Source: an uncultured Bacteroidota bacterium (lineage in GTDB: Bacteria; Bacteroidota; Bacteroidia; Bacteroidales; CAIWKO01). Taken from it: a stretch of 24,421 nucleotides of DNA. The position numbers and the translations under genes were made by a program. Below are positions 1 to 7,584 of the stretch, piece by piece. Positions within the stretch are counted from its first letter, which is position 1; each line of letters opens with the position of its first letter. Location: assembly GCA_937934705.1 (NCBI GenBank), contig CALGYY010000125.1:1-24421 (forward strand). The letters run 5' to 3'. The notes below the pieces were generated by a model. That model was not told the DNA's origin. It ran no database searches and saw only the letters and a program-made list of their open reading frames with translations.

Positions 1-1695
1 GGCTATATGCATGTTGCTGATGACGATTATATAGAAAGTTACAAGAACTATATGGCACTGCTTGCACACTATATATACACAGAATTGCCCGACAACCTGC
101 AACATACGCTACTTGCCTATAATATTGTTGAAGAACCCGGCAACGAGATGAATTCAGGATATACAAAGGAAGAAGTTTGCAATAAAATAAAGGAAATGTA
201 CGATGTCCTTAAGAGTAATGACCCTGATCATTTGGTTTCAGTTGGAGGGTTAAGTATAGGGGATGTAATGGAATGGGACCCGGGAGTGATGAAAATTGAT
301 TTCTGGAGCCCGCATTTTTATCCGTATCATCAGGACTATGAGACTAATTCTGATGCTGCCGTATCGAGAGTTCTCGGGCAAATATATTGGCTAAAAAACA
401 ACAGTCCTATGCCTTGGTTTATCGGTGAAACAGGTTTTGGTGCAACGGATGATGAATTAAAAATGGAGGGAGATTTAGCGCACCCTGGCTGGGATGCTGG
501 TGTTCAGCATTTTCCACTGGTTGACGGCGAACTTGAAATCCCCTTGCCCGGTACAATTTACACCCAGAAAAATTACGCGCATGATATTCTTGAAATGGTT
601 CGTAATTGTGGCGGAGCGGGACTTACATGGTGGGCCTTTCAGGAAGGGTGGGGAGCCAATCCATTTACGAACCCTGATGTTAATGGAAACAATATTGCAC
701 TACTCAGGCACGGCGATACCGACGTCTCAGTATATGCCGCTTTGAAAAAACCAGTGGTGGAAGAATTTGACAACTATCTGGATGCTTATGGCCAGCCCCC
801 CGCTATTGATGCCAACGCTGGACAAATGCCCACGGATTATTACAATCCTTTTAACACCAATTATAATACAATTGCAGCGATTGTTGACGATGCAAACAAT
901 GATCGGGTGCAGGATGCATTTGTGTACGGATGGACGGATATTAGTGGAACTGATCCAAATAGATGGAATTATATCATACATACATTTTCGAACTCATCTG
1001 GTGTTTTTTCTATTAAATCGCCCAAAGACTATTTGGCTGGAACTTTTAGTTACATTAAAATTTCACATATTGGCGCAAGTATTGAAGATTGTTGGTTTCC
1101 ATGTACTTGCTCATCATATACCTTAGGTTTTAATCGTATGTTTTTTGATGAGAGTATTGAGAATAAGACCATTAATAATGGTCAAGATGTCGTTTTTGAA
1201 GGTTGGAACTCATTGACAACGGAGAATATTACTGTAAATTCAGGGGGTAAGGCAGATTTCCGCGCACGTCATGAAGTTCATTTATTATCAGGTTTTGATG
1301 CATCTTCTGGAAGCGAGGTTCATATTTATTGTGCTGAAACTTTTCCTGATTGTAGCAATGTCCCGAATAAAATGGTGAACCCTTCTATTGACAATAACCA
1401 AATTACTGATGATGCTGAAAGCAAAGAAATTGAATTGAAATTTTCGGTTAATGAAACATTTTCATTCAATGTCTTTCCCAATCCGACCGATGGAAAAGTT
1501 ACGCTTACTATTAACAGCAATAACAATCTGAATTGTACTGCGGAAATTTCGGATATATTAGGCAATAAGCTTTTAAAAAGAAAAGTGGTTGAGTTTACCG
1601 CTGAGTTTGATCTGTCAAAATTTGGCCGTGGTATTTATTTTTTGAAAGTCTATACCGATGATATTATTAAAACAAAAATGATTATTTTCCAATAA
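1..1695 (+). CDS. GH5-like glycoside hydrolase, T9SS-secreted, 5' end missing
   Basis: The reading frame is open from base 1, so the true start, signal peptide and first TIM-barrel strands lie outside the window. Residues below count from the Met at base 7 (562 residues). The first ~240 residues look like the second half of a clan GH-A (GH5-type) barrel: strand 4 ends AYNIVEEP with putative acid/base Glu43, strand 6 has PHFY (His103, Tyr105), strand 7 has FIGETGFG with putative nucleophile Glu141, and TWW follows at strand 8. A beta-rich middle region contains a stretch like those often found before sorting domains (around 395-445). The last ~80 residues (FPNPTDGK ... GIYFLKV) are a T9SS type A sorting domain. 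Expected role: a secreted or surface beta-glycan hydrolase; the substrate cannot be read. The usual NEP motif reads EEP, which is odd. The gene is AT-rich and ends 11 bases before the next gene. Confidence 0.8.
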   Translation, partial: GYMHVADDDYIESYKNYMALLAHYIYTELPDNLQHTLLAYNIVEEPGNEMNSGYTKEEVCNKIKEMYDVLKSNDPDHLVSVGGLSIGDVMEWDPGVMKIDFWSPHFYPYHQDYETNSDAAVSRVLGQIYWLKNNSPMPWFIGETGFGATDDELKMEGDLAHPGWDAGVQHFPLVDGELEIPLPGTIYTQKNYAHDILEMVRNCGGAGLTWWAFQEGWGANPFTNPDVNGNNIALLRHGDTDVSVYAALKKPVVEEFDNYLDAYGQPPAIDANAGQMPTDYYNPFNTNYNTIAAIVDDANNDRVQDAFVYGWTDISGTDPNRWNYIIHTFSNSSGVFSIKSPKDYLAGTFSYIKISHIGASIEDCWFPCTCSSYTLGFNRMFFDESIENKTINNGQDVVFEGWNSLTTENITVNSGGKADFRARHEVHLLSGFDASSGSEVHIYCAETFPDCSNVPNKMVNPSIDNNQITDDAESKEIELKFSVNETFSFNVFPNPTDGKVTLTINSNNNLNCTAEISDILGNKLLKRKVVEFTAEFDLSKFGRGIYFLKVYTDDIIKTKMIIFQ

Positions 1696-1706
1696 CAATA
1701 AGGCAA

Positions 1707-3350
1707 ATGAAAAAATATATAGTTCTTTTAGCAAGTTTAATTGTACTAAATTTACAATTAACATATTCGCAAAACTTCCAATGGGCGAAAGGATTTGGTG
1801 GATCTTCGTTTGATGGGGTAAATTCAGTGTTCACTAATGACATCGGCAATAATTATATAACCGGAGGTTTCAGATCAGTGATGGCCACTTTTGATACAAT
1901 TACCTTATCTGCTAGTGGTTTTGGAGATGTTTTTCTCTGTAAAACAAATCCTGCCGGAAACATTATTTGGGCAAAAAATGCGGGAGGTAATGATCCTGTC
2001 GGTGGTGATGCTTCAGGGTGCATAGTTGAAAACAATAATGGCGATATTTTTATTGCAGGAAGGTTTTATTCTTCGGCAACATTTGATACTATAGGAATTA
2101 TTAGCTATGGCTATGAGGACGCTTTTATTGCCAAATACAACGATAGCGGCAAATGCATGTGGGTAGAAAAAATGGGGGGAAATAACAAGGATTACGCTGG
2201 CAGAGTTTGTTTATTTGATAATCAAAGTGTGTTGGTATGCGGTGGATTTACCAGTCCGACAGCTAATTTCGGAACCATTGATTTGTTCAATAACGGTGGT
2301 GCTCTAAAAGACAAAATATTTCTTGCCAAATACGATGATAATGGTAACTGTTTATGGGCAAGACAATCAACCAGCGGGACCGCACAAGCGCTTAAAATTA
2401 TTAATAACGGGGCACAAATATATATGACGGGATGGTTTGGAGATTCTTTGACTATAAGCGGGAATATGTTAATTAATAACAGTATAGGTTATGAAGATGT
2501 TTTTGTTGCAAAATTTGATATGAATGGGAATTTGATATGGCTTAAGCAAGCCGGAGGACCAAGCTATGATCTGGCTAATTCAATATGTTCGGATAGTGCA
2601 GGCAATTGCTTTGTGACAGGTTACTTCAATGGACCTGCTACTTTTGGAGGGTATCCAATAATATCCGGCTCACCACAGGGTGATATGTTTTTGGCTAAAT
2701 ATGATTCATTAGGTAATTGTGTTTGGGTAAAATCATTAAATTGTAGTGGCGCAGCAGAGGGAAAGGACGTTATTTCTGATGGTAGCAATGGCGTTTATGT
2801 TACCGGAAGTTTTTCGGGTACAGCAATTTTTGGTAGCAATGTAGTTAGCGCAATTTCAACTAAGGATATGTTTGTTGCACATTATGATAATAGCGGAAAT
2901 TGCTTAGGAATAAGAAATATTGCAAACGCGGTCGGATATGCAATCAGTACCAATGTATTAGGAAGTTGCGTTATTACTGGTACATATACATGCAATACAA
3001 ACTTTGACAGTATTAATCTGATAAATAAGGGTTACACGGATATTTTCCTGACAAAAATTGATGCAATTACTGGAATGAGTTTGCCTAATAAAAGTGCAAA
3101 TAAAAATTTAATTATTTATGCAAACCCCACCACAGGCAAATGCAACATTACAGTACCGGATGAATTCATAAATGAATCAAAACTATTACTCACCATCTAT
3201 AACCTGCAGGGCTTAATAATACAACAGCAGGAGCTCAGCATGCACGATAATAACATCTTACTAAATCTGGAAGCTGAAGCCAAAGGGGTTTATACGGCGA
3301 CCCTGAGCAACGGGAAAAAGGTGTATACGGGAAAGATTGTGTTTGAATGA
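1707..3350 (+). CDS. T9SS-secreted SBBP-type seven-repeat beta-propeller protein
   Basis: A 547-residue protein with a signal peptide (about residues 1-22, ending TYSQ). Seven ~60-residue repeats follow, each with a G-x-F loop, a D-x-F-[LIV]-A-K-[YF] strand and then G-N-x-x-W-x-K; for example YEDAFIAKY, YEDVFVAKF and GDMFLAKY. This matches SBBP/beta-propeller-type repeats, and seven copies would suit a seven-bladed propeller. The last ~80 residues (IIYANPTTGK ... GVYTATLSNGKKV) are a T9SS type A sorting domain. No catalytic motif is visible, so a binding or adhesive surface role is inferred. The start is 11 bases after the hydrolase stop, so the two are probably co-transcribed. The body is AT-rich while the end of the sorting domain is more GC-rich, and a diverged second copy of that end follows the stop. 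Confidence 0.8.
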   Translation: MKKYIVLLASLIVLNLQLTYSQNFQWAKGFGGSSFDGVNSVFTNDIGNNYITGGFRSVMATFDTITLSASGFGDVFLCKTNPAGNIIWAKNAGGNDPVGGDASGCIVENNNGDIFIAGRFYSSATFDTIGIISYGYEDAFIAKYNDSGKCMWVEKMGGNNKDYAGRVCLFDNQSVLVCGGFTSPTANFGTIDLFNNGGALKDKIFLAKYDDNGNCLWARQSTSGTAQALKIINNGAQIYMTGWFGDSLTISGNMLINNSIGYEDVFVAKFDMNGNLIWLKQAGGPSYDLANSICSDSAGNCFVTGYFNGPATFGGYPIISGSPQGDMFLAKYDSLGNCVWVKSLNCSGAAEGKDVISDGSNGVYVTGSFSGTAIFGSNVVSAISTKDMFVAHYDNSGNCLGIRNIANAVGYAISTNVLGSCVITGTYTCNTNFDSINLINKGYTDIFLTKIDAITGMSLPNKSANKNLIIYANPTTGKCNITVPDEFINESKLLLTIYNLQGLIIQQQELSMHDNNILLNLEAEAKGVYTATLSNGKKVYTGKIVFE

Positions 3351-3351
3351 G

Positions 3352-3447
3352 ATTCTTCTTGATATCGAAGCTCAGGCCACAGGTGTTTACATCGCCACGC
3401 TGAGCAATGGGAAGAAAGTTAACAAGGGGAAGATCGTATTTGAATGA
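3352..3447 (+). pseudogene. Orphan T9SS sorting-domain tail (31 codons plus stop)
   Basis: Starting 2 bases after the preceding stop, in a different frame, 31 codons plus TGA read ILLDIEAQATGVYIATLSNG and then KKVNKGKIVFE. This aligns without gaps to the last 31 residues of the upstream gene (3255-3350): 24 of 31 residues and 70 of 96 bases are identical by hand count. Fourteen codons differ only synonymously, so this is an old, protein-selected homologue and not a recent tandem copy. It has no start codon and no body. The likeliest origin is the 3' end of another T9SS gene whose upstream part was lost or replaced. Confidence 0.75.
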
Positions 3448-3450
3448 ACT

Positions 3451-3511
3451 ACCTGCACCCTCTATCAGTTTGATAGAATACAGGGAATCAGGTGGGAGTC
3501 TCGGTTTTTTT
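3451..3511 (+). terminator. Possible intrinsic terminator after the T9SS gene pair
   Basis: Nested complementary arms are visible: ACCTG 3451-3455 with CAGGT 3489-3493, CCCT 3458-3461 with AGGG 3482-3485, and CTATCA 3462-3467 with TGATAG 3471-3476 around a 3-base loop. Seven T residues follow at 3505-3511. The 11-base gap between hairpin and T-run is longer than ideal, so the call is moderate. It lies between convergent genes. Confidence 0.45.
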
Positions 3512-3555
3512 CCAGAGAATATTGGTTAATTTCATTACAGATTGGAAGCTTACTT

Positions 3556-6030
3556 TTAGAAATTAAAGCGAACAGAGAACATCAGCGTAAACTTTGAAAT
3601 GTTAGGATGATCAAGATGCGATAAACGCCAGATGGCATCGAAACGCAGAACAGTGAAGATATTTTCGATTCCGAAACCCGCCTCGTAAAAGGGCTTGTCG
3701 AGGGTGAAGGTGTTCTCCGGGAGAATGTTGAAGGCCATGTTTTCTTTGCTCATTTTACCCAGTATGCATCTTCCGTGAATGACCTCGCGCCAGCGGAGTT
3801 TACGCAGCAGGGGGATACGGTTGAAAAAAAGTCCATCGAAATGATGGGTATAGTACAGGTGCAGGTATTCATCGCTCACGAATTCATAATAATTCATCGT
3901 GCTGGCTGCGTATTCGTCGAATGACCATGTTTCGTTGGCTTCGTGGAGCTTCAGCAGGGAGTAGGGAAGTTTTCCCCAGATTTTGCCGCCTTCGATAATG
4001 TATTTCGACCATCCTAATCCCCCGACATTAAACCATTGCCGTAATCCAAGCTGAAGTTTATGGTACTCATAATCACTGTTCCACAAACCTTTTGCTCCAT
4101 AGCCATATCCCACTTCAAGCACCGGGTAGCGGCTGCCGATACTGATGCGTTCGAATTCCCCGTTAAGCATTTTCTCGCTAAATGCAAAACGGGTATTCAG
4201 CCGGATCTCACTGGTCACAATCTTTCCTTTGCTGAATTCCTGATCGTTGTCGATGTACCTGAAAGTGGTTGACCCCATAGGGAAGATCACCCGGCGGGTG
4301 ATATACAAGCGGTTTGAAAGACCATAGAACCATTCATGATCGTAAAATGCCTGTACCTGCTTCACCATGGTGAGCTTGTCCTGGGGATTGCGACGGATGA
4401 TTGATCCGATGAGATAGTCAGTGCGGAAAGCATTCTGACTTTCACCCAGCTGCTCGATGTCGTATGTGTAACTCATCCCGAAACCGGAATTAGGATCCTT
4501 TTTGAAACGATACCAGAAGTCCGCGTTCCATTTGAATACTTCATCGCGCGTGCCGTATGCCACATGGGCGTTAATAAGCAGCTTTTTACTGAATTCCTTG
4601 CTGGTACGTCCACCAATGCGGAACCGGCTGCCCTCCACCTTGTTGAAGCTGTATATCGATAACCACGGGCCGATCTCCACAGGCCCCCAGCGCTTATATC
4701 CGGTCATCAGTATAGTGCCGATTTCCTTGTAGGTCCTGAAAGCCGGAACCTTTTGTATGGTATCGACCAGACGGTAAATATTGAGCTGTTCCCGGCTCAG
4801 ACTGTCGTGCCTTGCCTGGTTCCACCACTGCTCGCTCTTCAATGACGCGCTGTCTTCCACCACGATGTCCTGCGGGATGTTGTAAAACTGGGTTGACCTT
4901 GGTTCATTCACCCGAATGTTCCTGAATGAAGAATTGCGGTGTATGTAAAATCCGATCGTCCACTGACTGTTTTCGGTCACATTCACATCAGCTACCAGAT
5001 TATCAACAACCGGCATGTAGCGCTGCCGGTCAGTTTTCTGAAATTCCTGGTAGATCACAATTTCATTGATGAGATTGATGTTTGCATCACCGATCATGCG
5101 TATGTCGACCCGTTTCAGTGCGAAAGAACTGTCGGCAATCCAGAGGGTCCCGGTGAAGGTCAGCTCCTGGCTGCGGCGCGGCCTGAATTGTAATTTGTAG
5201 CACCAGTCGCCATCCAGCATGAGAGAATCGGTGAGGTAATACTTGTAATAGGCCAGACCGAAATTAGCGATGGGACTGATGAAGTTCTTCTCAAAAAACT
5301 CCATGTAGTTGTCGTACAGGTTAACCTGCATATAGCTGTTTCCCAGCAGTTGCGACATGCTGGCATTGTCCATGCCTGATATTTTGCTGGCTTTGATGAT
5401 CTCCCTCGAGGTTTTGGGTTCTTTTCTGAAATACACCTCCGACATGGTTTCAGTAAAGAAAACCGGGAGATATGCCTTGCCGTTAATGATGGAGGTGTCG
5501 ACATTTTCGAAGATGAAACGAAAGGGCTTCATGATCCGCCTGTCCTTGAGCTTTTCAGTGAAATTATTGGCGTCTACCTGCACCTTTGTATACGCTTCGT
5601 ATTCATACGCATCATATGAGTTTTTATCGTTCAGGGGTTTGTTTTCTATCACTTTTTTCAGCAGGATCTCGGCGGGGTTGATGCCCGGAAGGATCACCAC
5701 TTCGGTGAGCTCATAACTCAGGGGTTCCAGTTCGAAATCGATGTACTGGAATTTGTATTTCACCACTGGTTTACGTTCCGGCCGATAGCCCATGACCTGG
5801 GCGATCAGGCTGTCGCCGGGCGTTTTGGTTTCCAGCGAGAAACGTCCCTCGAAGTCGGTGGTGACCGCCGCGGAGGAATTTCTGAAAAACACGTTAACAA
5901 AAGGAATGGGCTGTTTGCTTTTTTTGTCGATCACCGTTCCCATAACCTTGGTGAGATCCTGAGCATACAGGGGCTTTACGGCCAGGAGACCGGCAAAGGC
6001 AAGAAGGAACAGCAGCCGACAGCACTTCAT
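3556..6030 (-). CDS. Outer-membrane protein with carboxypeptidase-regulatory-like domain and DUF5686
   Basis: An 824-residue protein with a signal peptide (about 1-23, ending LYAQ). A CarboxypepD_reg-like beta-sandwich follows at ~28-110 (VMGTVIDKKSKQPIPFVNVF, then DFEGRFSL). The rest matches the DUF5686 layout: a conserved soluble segment with KVIENKPLND and AYEYEAYTK, then many amphipathic strands, ending in a terminal Phe (SVRFNF) as in outer-membrane beta-barrels. Family knowledge places it in the outer membrane of Bacteroidota; its substrate and function are not established. It is the second gene of a two-gene unit, 19 bases after the AhpD-like gene. The ATG at 6030 is supported by the signal peptide directly behind it. 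Length is normal for the family and nothing looks broken. Confidence 0.85.
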   Translation of the reverse strand: MKCCRLLFLLAFAGLLAVKPLYAQDLTKVMGTVIDKKSKQPIPFVNVFFRNSSAAVTTDFEGRFSLETKTPGDSLIAQVMGYRPERKPVVKYKFQYIDFELEPLSYELTEVVILPGINPAEILLKKVIENKPLNDKNSYDAYEYEAYTKVQVDANNFTEKLKDRRIMKPFRFIFENVDTSIINGKAYLPVFFTETMSEVYFRKEPKTSREIIKASKISGMDNASMSQLLGNSYMQVNLYDNYMEFFEKNFISPIANFGLAYYKYYLTDSLMLDGDWCYKLQFRPRRSQELTFTGTLWIADSSFALKRVDIRMIGDANINLINEIVIYQEFQKTDRQRYMPVVDNLVADVNVTENSQWTIGFYIHRNSSFRNIRVNEPRSTQFYNIPQDIVVEDSASLKSEQWWNQARHDSLSREQLNIYRLVDTIQKVPAFRTYKEIGTILMTGYKRWGPVEIGPWLSIYSFNKVEGSRFRIGGRTSKEFSKKLLINAHVAYGTRDEVFKWNADFWYRFKKDPNSGFGMSYTYDIEQLGESQNAFRTDYLIGSIIRRNPQDKLTMVKQVQAFYDHEWFYGLSNRLYITRRVIFPMGSTTFRYIDNDQEFSKGKIVTSEIRLNTRFAFSEKMLNGEFERISIGSRYPVLEVGYGYGAKGLWNSDYEYHKLQLGLRQWFNVGGLGWSKYIIEGGKIWGKLPYSLLKLHEANETWSFDEYAASTMNYYEFVSDEYLHLYYTHHFDGLFFNRIPLLRKLRWREVIHGRCILGKMSKENMAFNILPENTFTLDKPFYEAGFGIENIFTVLRFDAIWRLSHLDHPNISKFTLMFSVRFNF

Positions 6031-6049
6031 GGTTATTCTTTTCCCGGTT

Positions 6050-6394
6050 TCAGGCTTCGTTCAGTTCGTCCCAGAATTCAAGTGCACGTCGTGTATGGGG
6101 AATGACGATCGTTCCACCCACGAGGTTGGCAATCGCAAATATCTCGAAAAGCTCCTGCCGGCTGAGCCCGTTCTCATGGCATTTGATGAGGTGGTACTTA
6201 ATGCAATCGTCGCACCTGAGCACCATGGAGCTGACCAGACCAAGCATTTCCTTGGTTTTAACAGGAAGTGCCCCTTCTGCATAGGCGTTCGTGTCGATGT
6301 TATAGATTCTTTTGATGACAAGGTTGTCGCCGGCGAGTATACGTTCGTTCATCGCTGCCCGGTAGCGGTTGAATTCATCTGCTGCTTTACCCAT
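6050..6394 (-). CDS. Carboxymuconolactone decarboxylase / AhpD-like protein
   Basis: A 114-residue small helical protein. The redox motif C-x-x-C-x-x-x-H is intact (Cys61, Cys64, His68 in RCDDCIKYH), as in AhpD-type members of the carboxymuconolactone decarboxylase family, and the following helix-turn (SRQELFEIFAIANLVGG) is typical. A peroxide- or thiol-related role is more likely than decarboxylation, because true decarboxylases lack the Cys pair; the electron donor is unknown. The ATG at 6394 is preferred over a TTG two codons upstream. It is the promoter-proximal gene of the unit with the DUF5686 protein and is divergent from the glycan operon. Confidence 0.85.
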   Translation of the reverse strand: MGKAADEFNRYRAAMNERILAGDNLVIKRIYNIDTNAYAEGALPVKTKEMLGLVSSMVLRCDDCIKYHLIKCHENGLSRQELFEIFAIANLVGGTIVIPHTRRALEFWDELNEA

Positions 6395-6416
6395 AAACAA
6401 AATTGAAGTGAATCAT

Positions 6417-6424
6417 CAAAATTA
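6417..6424 (-). promoter_or_regulatory. -7 promoter element TAATTTTG for the AhpD-like/DUF5686 unit
   Basis: An exact match to the Bacteroidota -7 consensus TAnnTTTG, ending 22 bases before the ATG at 6394, which gives a leader of roughly 18 bases. No clear -33 TTTG at the expected spacing was seen. Confidence 0.5.
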
Positions 6425-6437
6425 CTTATTTTTAGGC

Positions 6438-6445
6438 TAATTTCG
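6438..6445 (+). promoter_or_regulatory. -7-like promoter element TAATTTCG for the glycan operon
   Basis: One mismatch from TAnnTTTG, 33 bases before the first ATG of the five-gene operon. It lies back to back with the oppositely directed element at 6417-6424, so both units would start within a ~60-base divergent region. No -33 element was recognised. Confidence 0.4.
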
Positions 6446-6478
6446 CAGTTTCAGGCAGTTCACCCAAAGAACTACAGT

Positions 6479-7573
6479 ATGTTAAACCAGAAGACCATAG
6501 CAGTGGTCGTCCCCGCTTACAACGAGGAGCAGCAGATCGGCATGGTGATCGAAGGGATGCCGGCATTTGTGGACCGCATCATCATCGTGGACGACTTATC
6601 GCGTGACCGTACCGCGGAGGTCGTGCAGGGGATGATCCCCCGTATCGGGAAAGGCATGGCGATAGAGGCCTTCCGTTACCGGGATACAGACCTGAAGTAT
6701 AACCGGGCCAAAATGTTGCTGCAGCAGCAGAACGAGGAAGAGAAAAAGCGGTTTACCCCATCGCAGTTGGTGAATACTGATCCTGTGAACGACCGGCTCA
6801 TCCTGATCCGCCACCTGAAGAACGGTGGCGTGGGAGCAAGTATTGCCACGGGATACAAATGGTGCAAGGATCACGGTATTGATTGCACGGCGGTGATGGC
6901 GGGCGACGGGCAAATGGATCCCGATGAACTGGAATCGATCTGCATGCCGGTGGTTCAGGAAGACATTGATTATGTGAAAGGAAACCGCCTGATTCACCGC
7001 AGTGCCTGGGTCGCTATTCCGCGAACGCGCTTTTTCGGAAATTCAGTCTTGTCCATTCTGACCAAACTGGCATCAGGTTACTGGCACGTGAGTGACACGC
7101 AGACCGGGTACACCGCCATTTCAAACAAGGCCCTGAACGCCATTGCGCTTTTCAGGATTTACAAGCGTTACGGTATGCCCAATGATATGCTGGTGAAGCT
7201 GAACATTGCATTCTGCACCCTGCGCGAAGTAGAGATCAAGCCGGTGTATTTTGTGGGAGAGCGCTCGAAAATGAGGATTTTCAAGGTGATTCCGAGGATT
7301 TCCTGGCTGCTGTTCGTTTCTTTCTTCAGAAGACTTTATGGTAAGTACCTTTTCAGGGATTTCCATCCGTTGTTTATACTATACCACATGGGCTTTGTAC
7401 TGGGGATCTTAGCTGTTCCTTATGCGATCAAGATCCTGCGTCTGGTATTCAGCGGACAGGCGGCCAATCCCATCACCATACTGGCATTTATATTCCTTGT
7501 GATCAGCAGTCTGCAGTCGCTGCTCTTTGCCATGTGGATGGATATTCAGGATAATGAAAGGTTATATAAATAA
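6479..7573 (+). CDS. Family 2 glycosyltransferase with C-terminal membrane segments
   Basis: A 364-residue protein with a GT-A fold start (TIAVVVPAYNEEQQIG, residues 6-21), the nucleotide-binding VDDLSRDRT (38-45), a GVGASIATGY helix (117-125) and the metal-site region VMAGDGQMDPDEL (139-151). Two hydrophobic segments near the C-terminus (~290-320 and ~332-355) should anchor it in the inner membrane. This is the layout of polyprenyl-phosphate sugar transferases, so transfer of an activated sugar to a lipid carrier is the likely reaction; donor and acceptor are not readable. A charged ~50-residue insertion (about 52-106) separates the first two GT motifs, and VDDGS is replaced by VDDLS. It is first in the operon, 11 bases before the next gene. 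Confidence 0.88.
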   Translation: MLNQKTIAVVVPAYNEEQQIGMVIEGMPAFVDRIIIVDDLSRDRTAEVVQGMIPRIGKGMAIEAFRYRDTDLKYNRAKMLLQQQNEEEKKRFTPSQLVNTDPVNDRLILIRHLKNGGVGASIATGYKWCKDHGIDCTAVMAGDGQMDPDELESICMPVVQEDIDYVKGNRLIHRSAWVAIPRTRFFGNSVLSILTKLASGYWHVSDTQTGYTAISNKALNAIALFRIYKRYGMPNDMLVKLNIAFCTLREVEIKPVYFVGERSKMRIFKVIPRISWLLFVSFFRRLYGKYLFRDFHPLFILYHMGFVLGILAVPYAIKILRLVFSGQAANPITILAFIFLVISSLQSLLFAMWMDIQDNERLYK

Positions 7574-7584
7574 ATGCTCCGCTC

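Noticed and set aside
1707..3060. Repeat-rich gene considered as tandem DNA repeats
   Set aside because: The periodicity is at protein level (seven ~60-residue propeller repeats). The DNA copies are diverged and not a repeat array or CRISPR.
5160..5504. 114-codon - strand frame inside the DUF5686 gene
   Set aside because: It lies in a second frame on the same strand as the DUF5686 gene and has low-complexity basic and Pro-rich composition, typical of an overlapping shadow.
6029..6406. 125-codon + strand frame opposite the AhpD-like gene
   Set aside because: The - strand frame has the CxxCxxxH motif and family pattern; the + strand product resembles nothing and covers the intergenic gap without a promoter.
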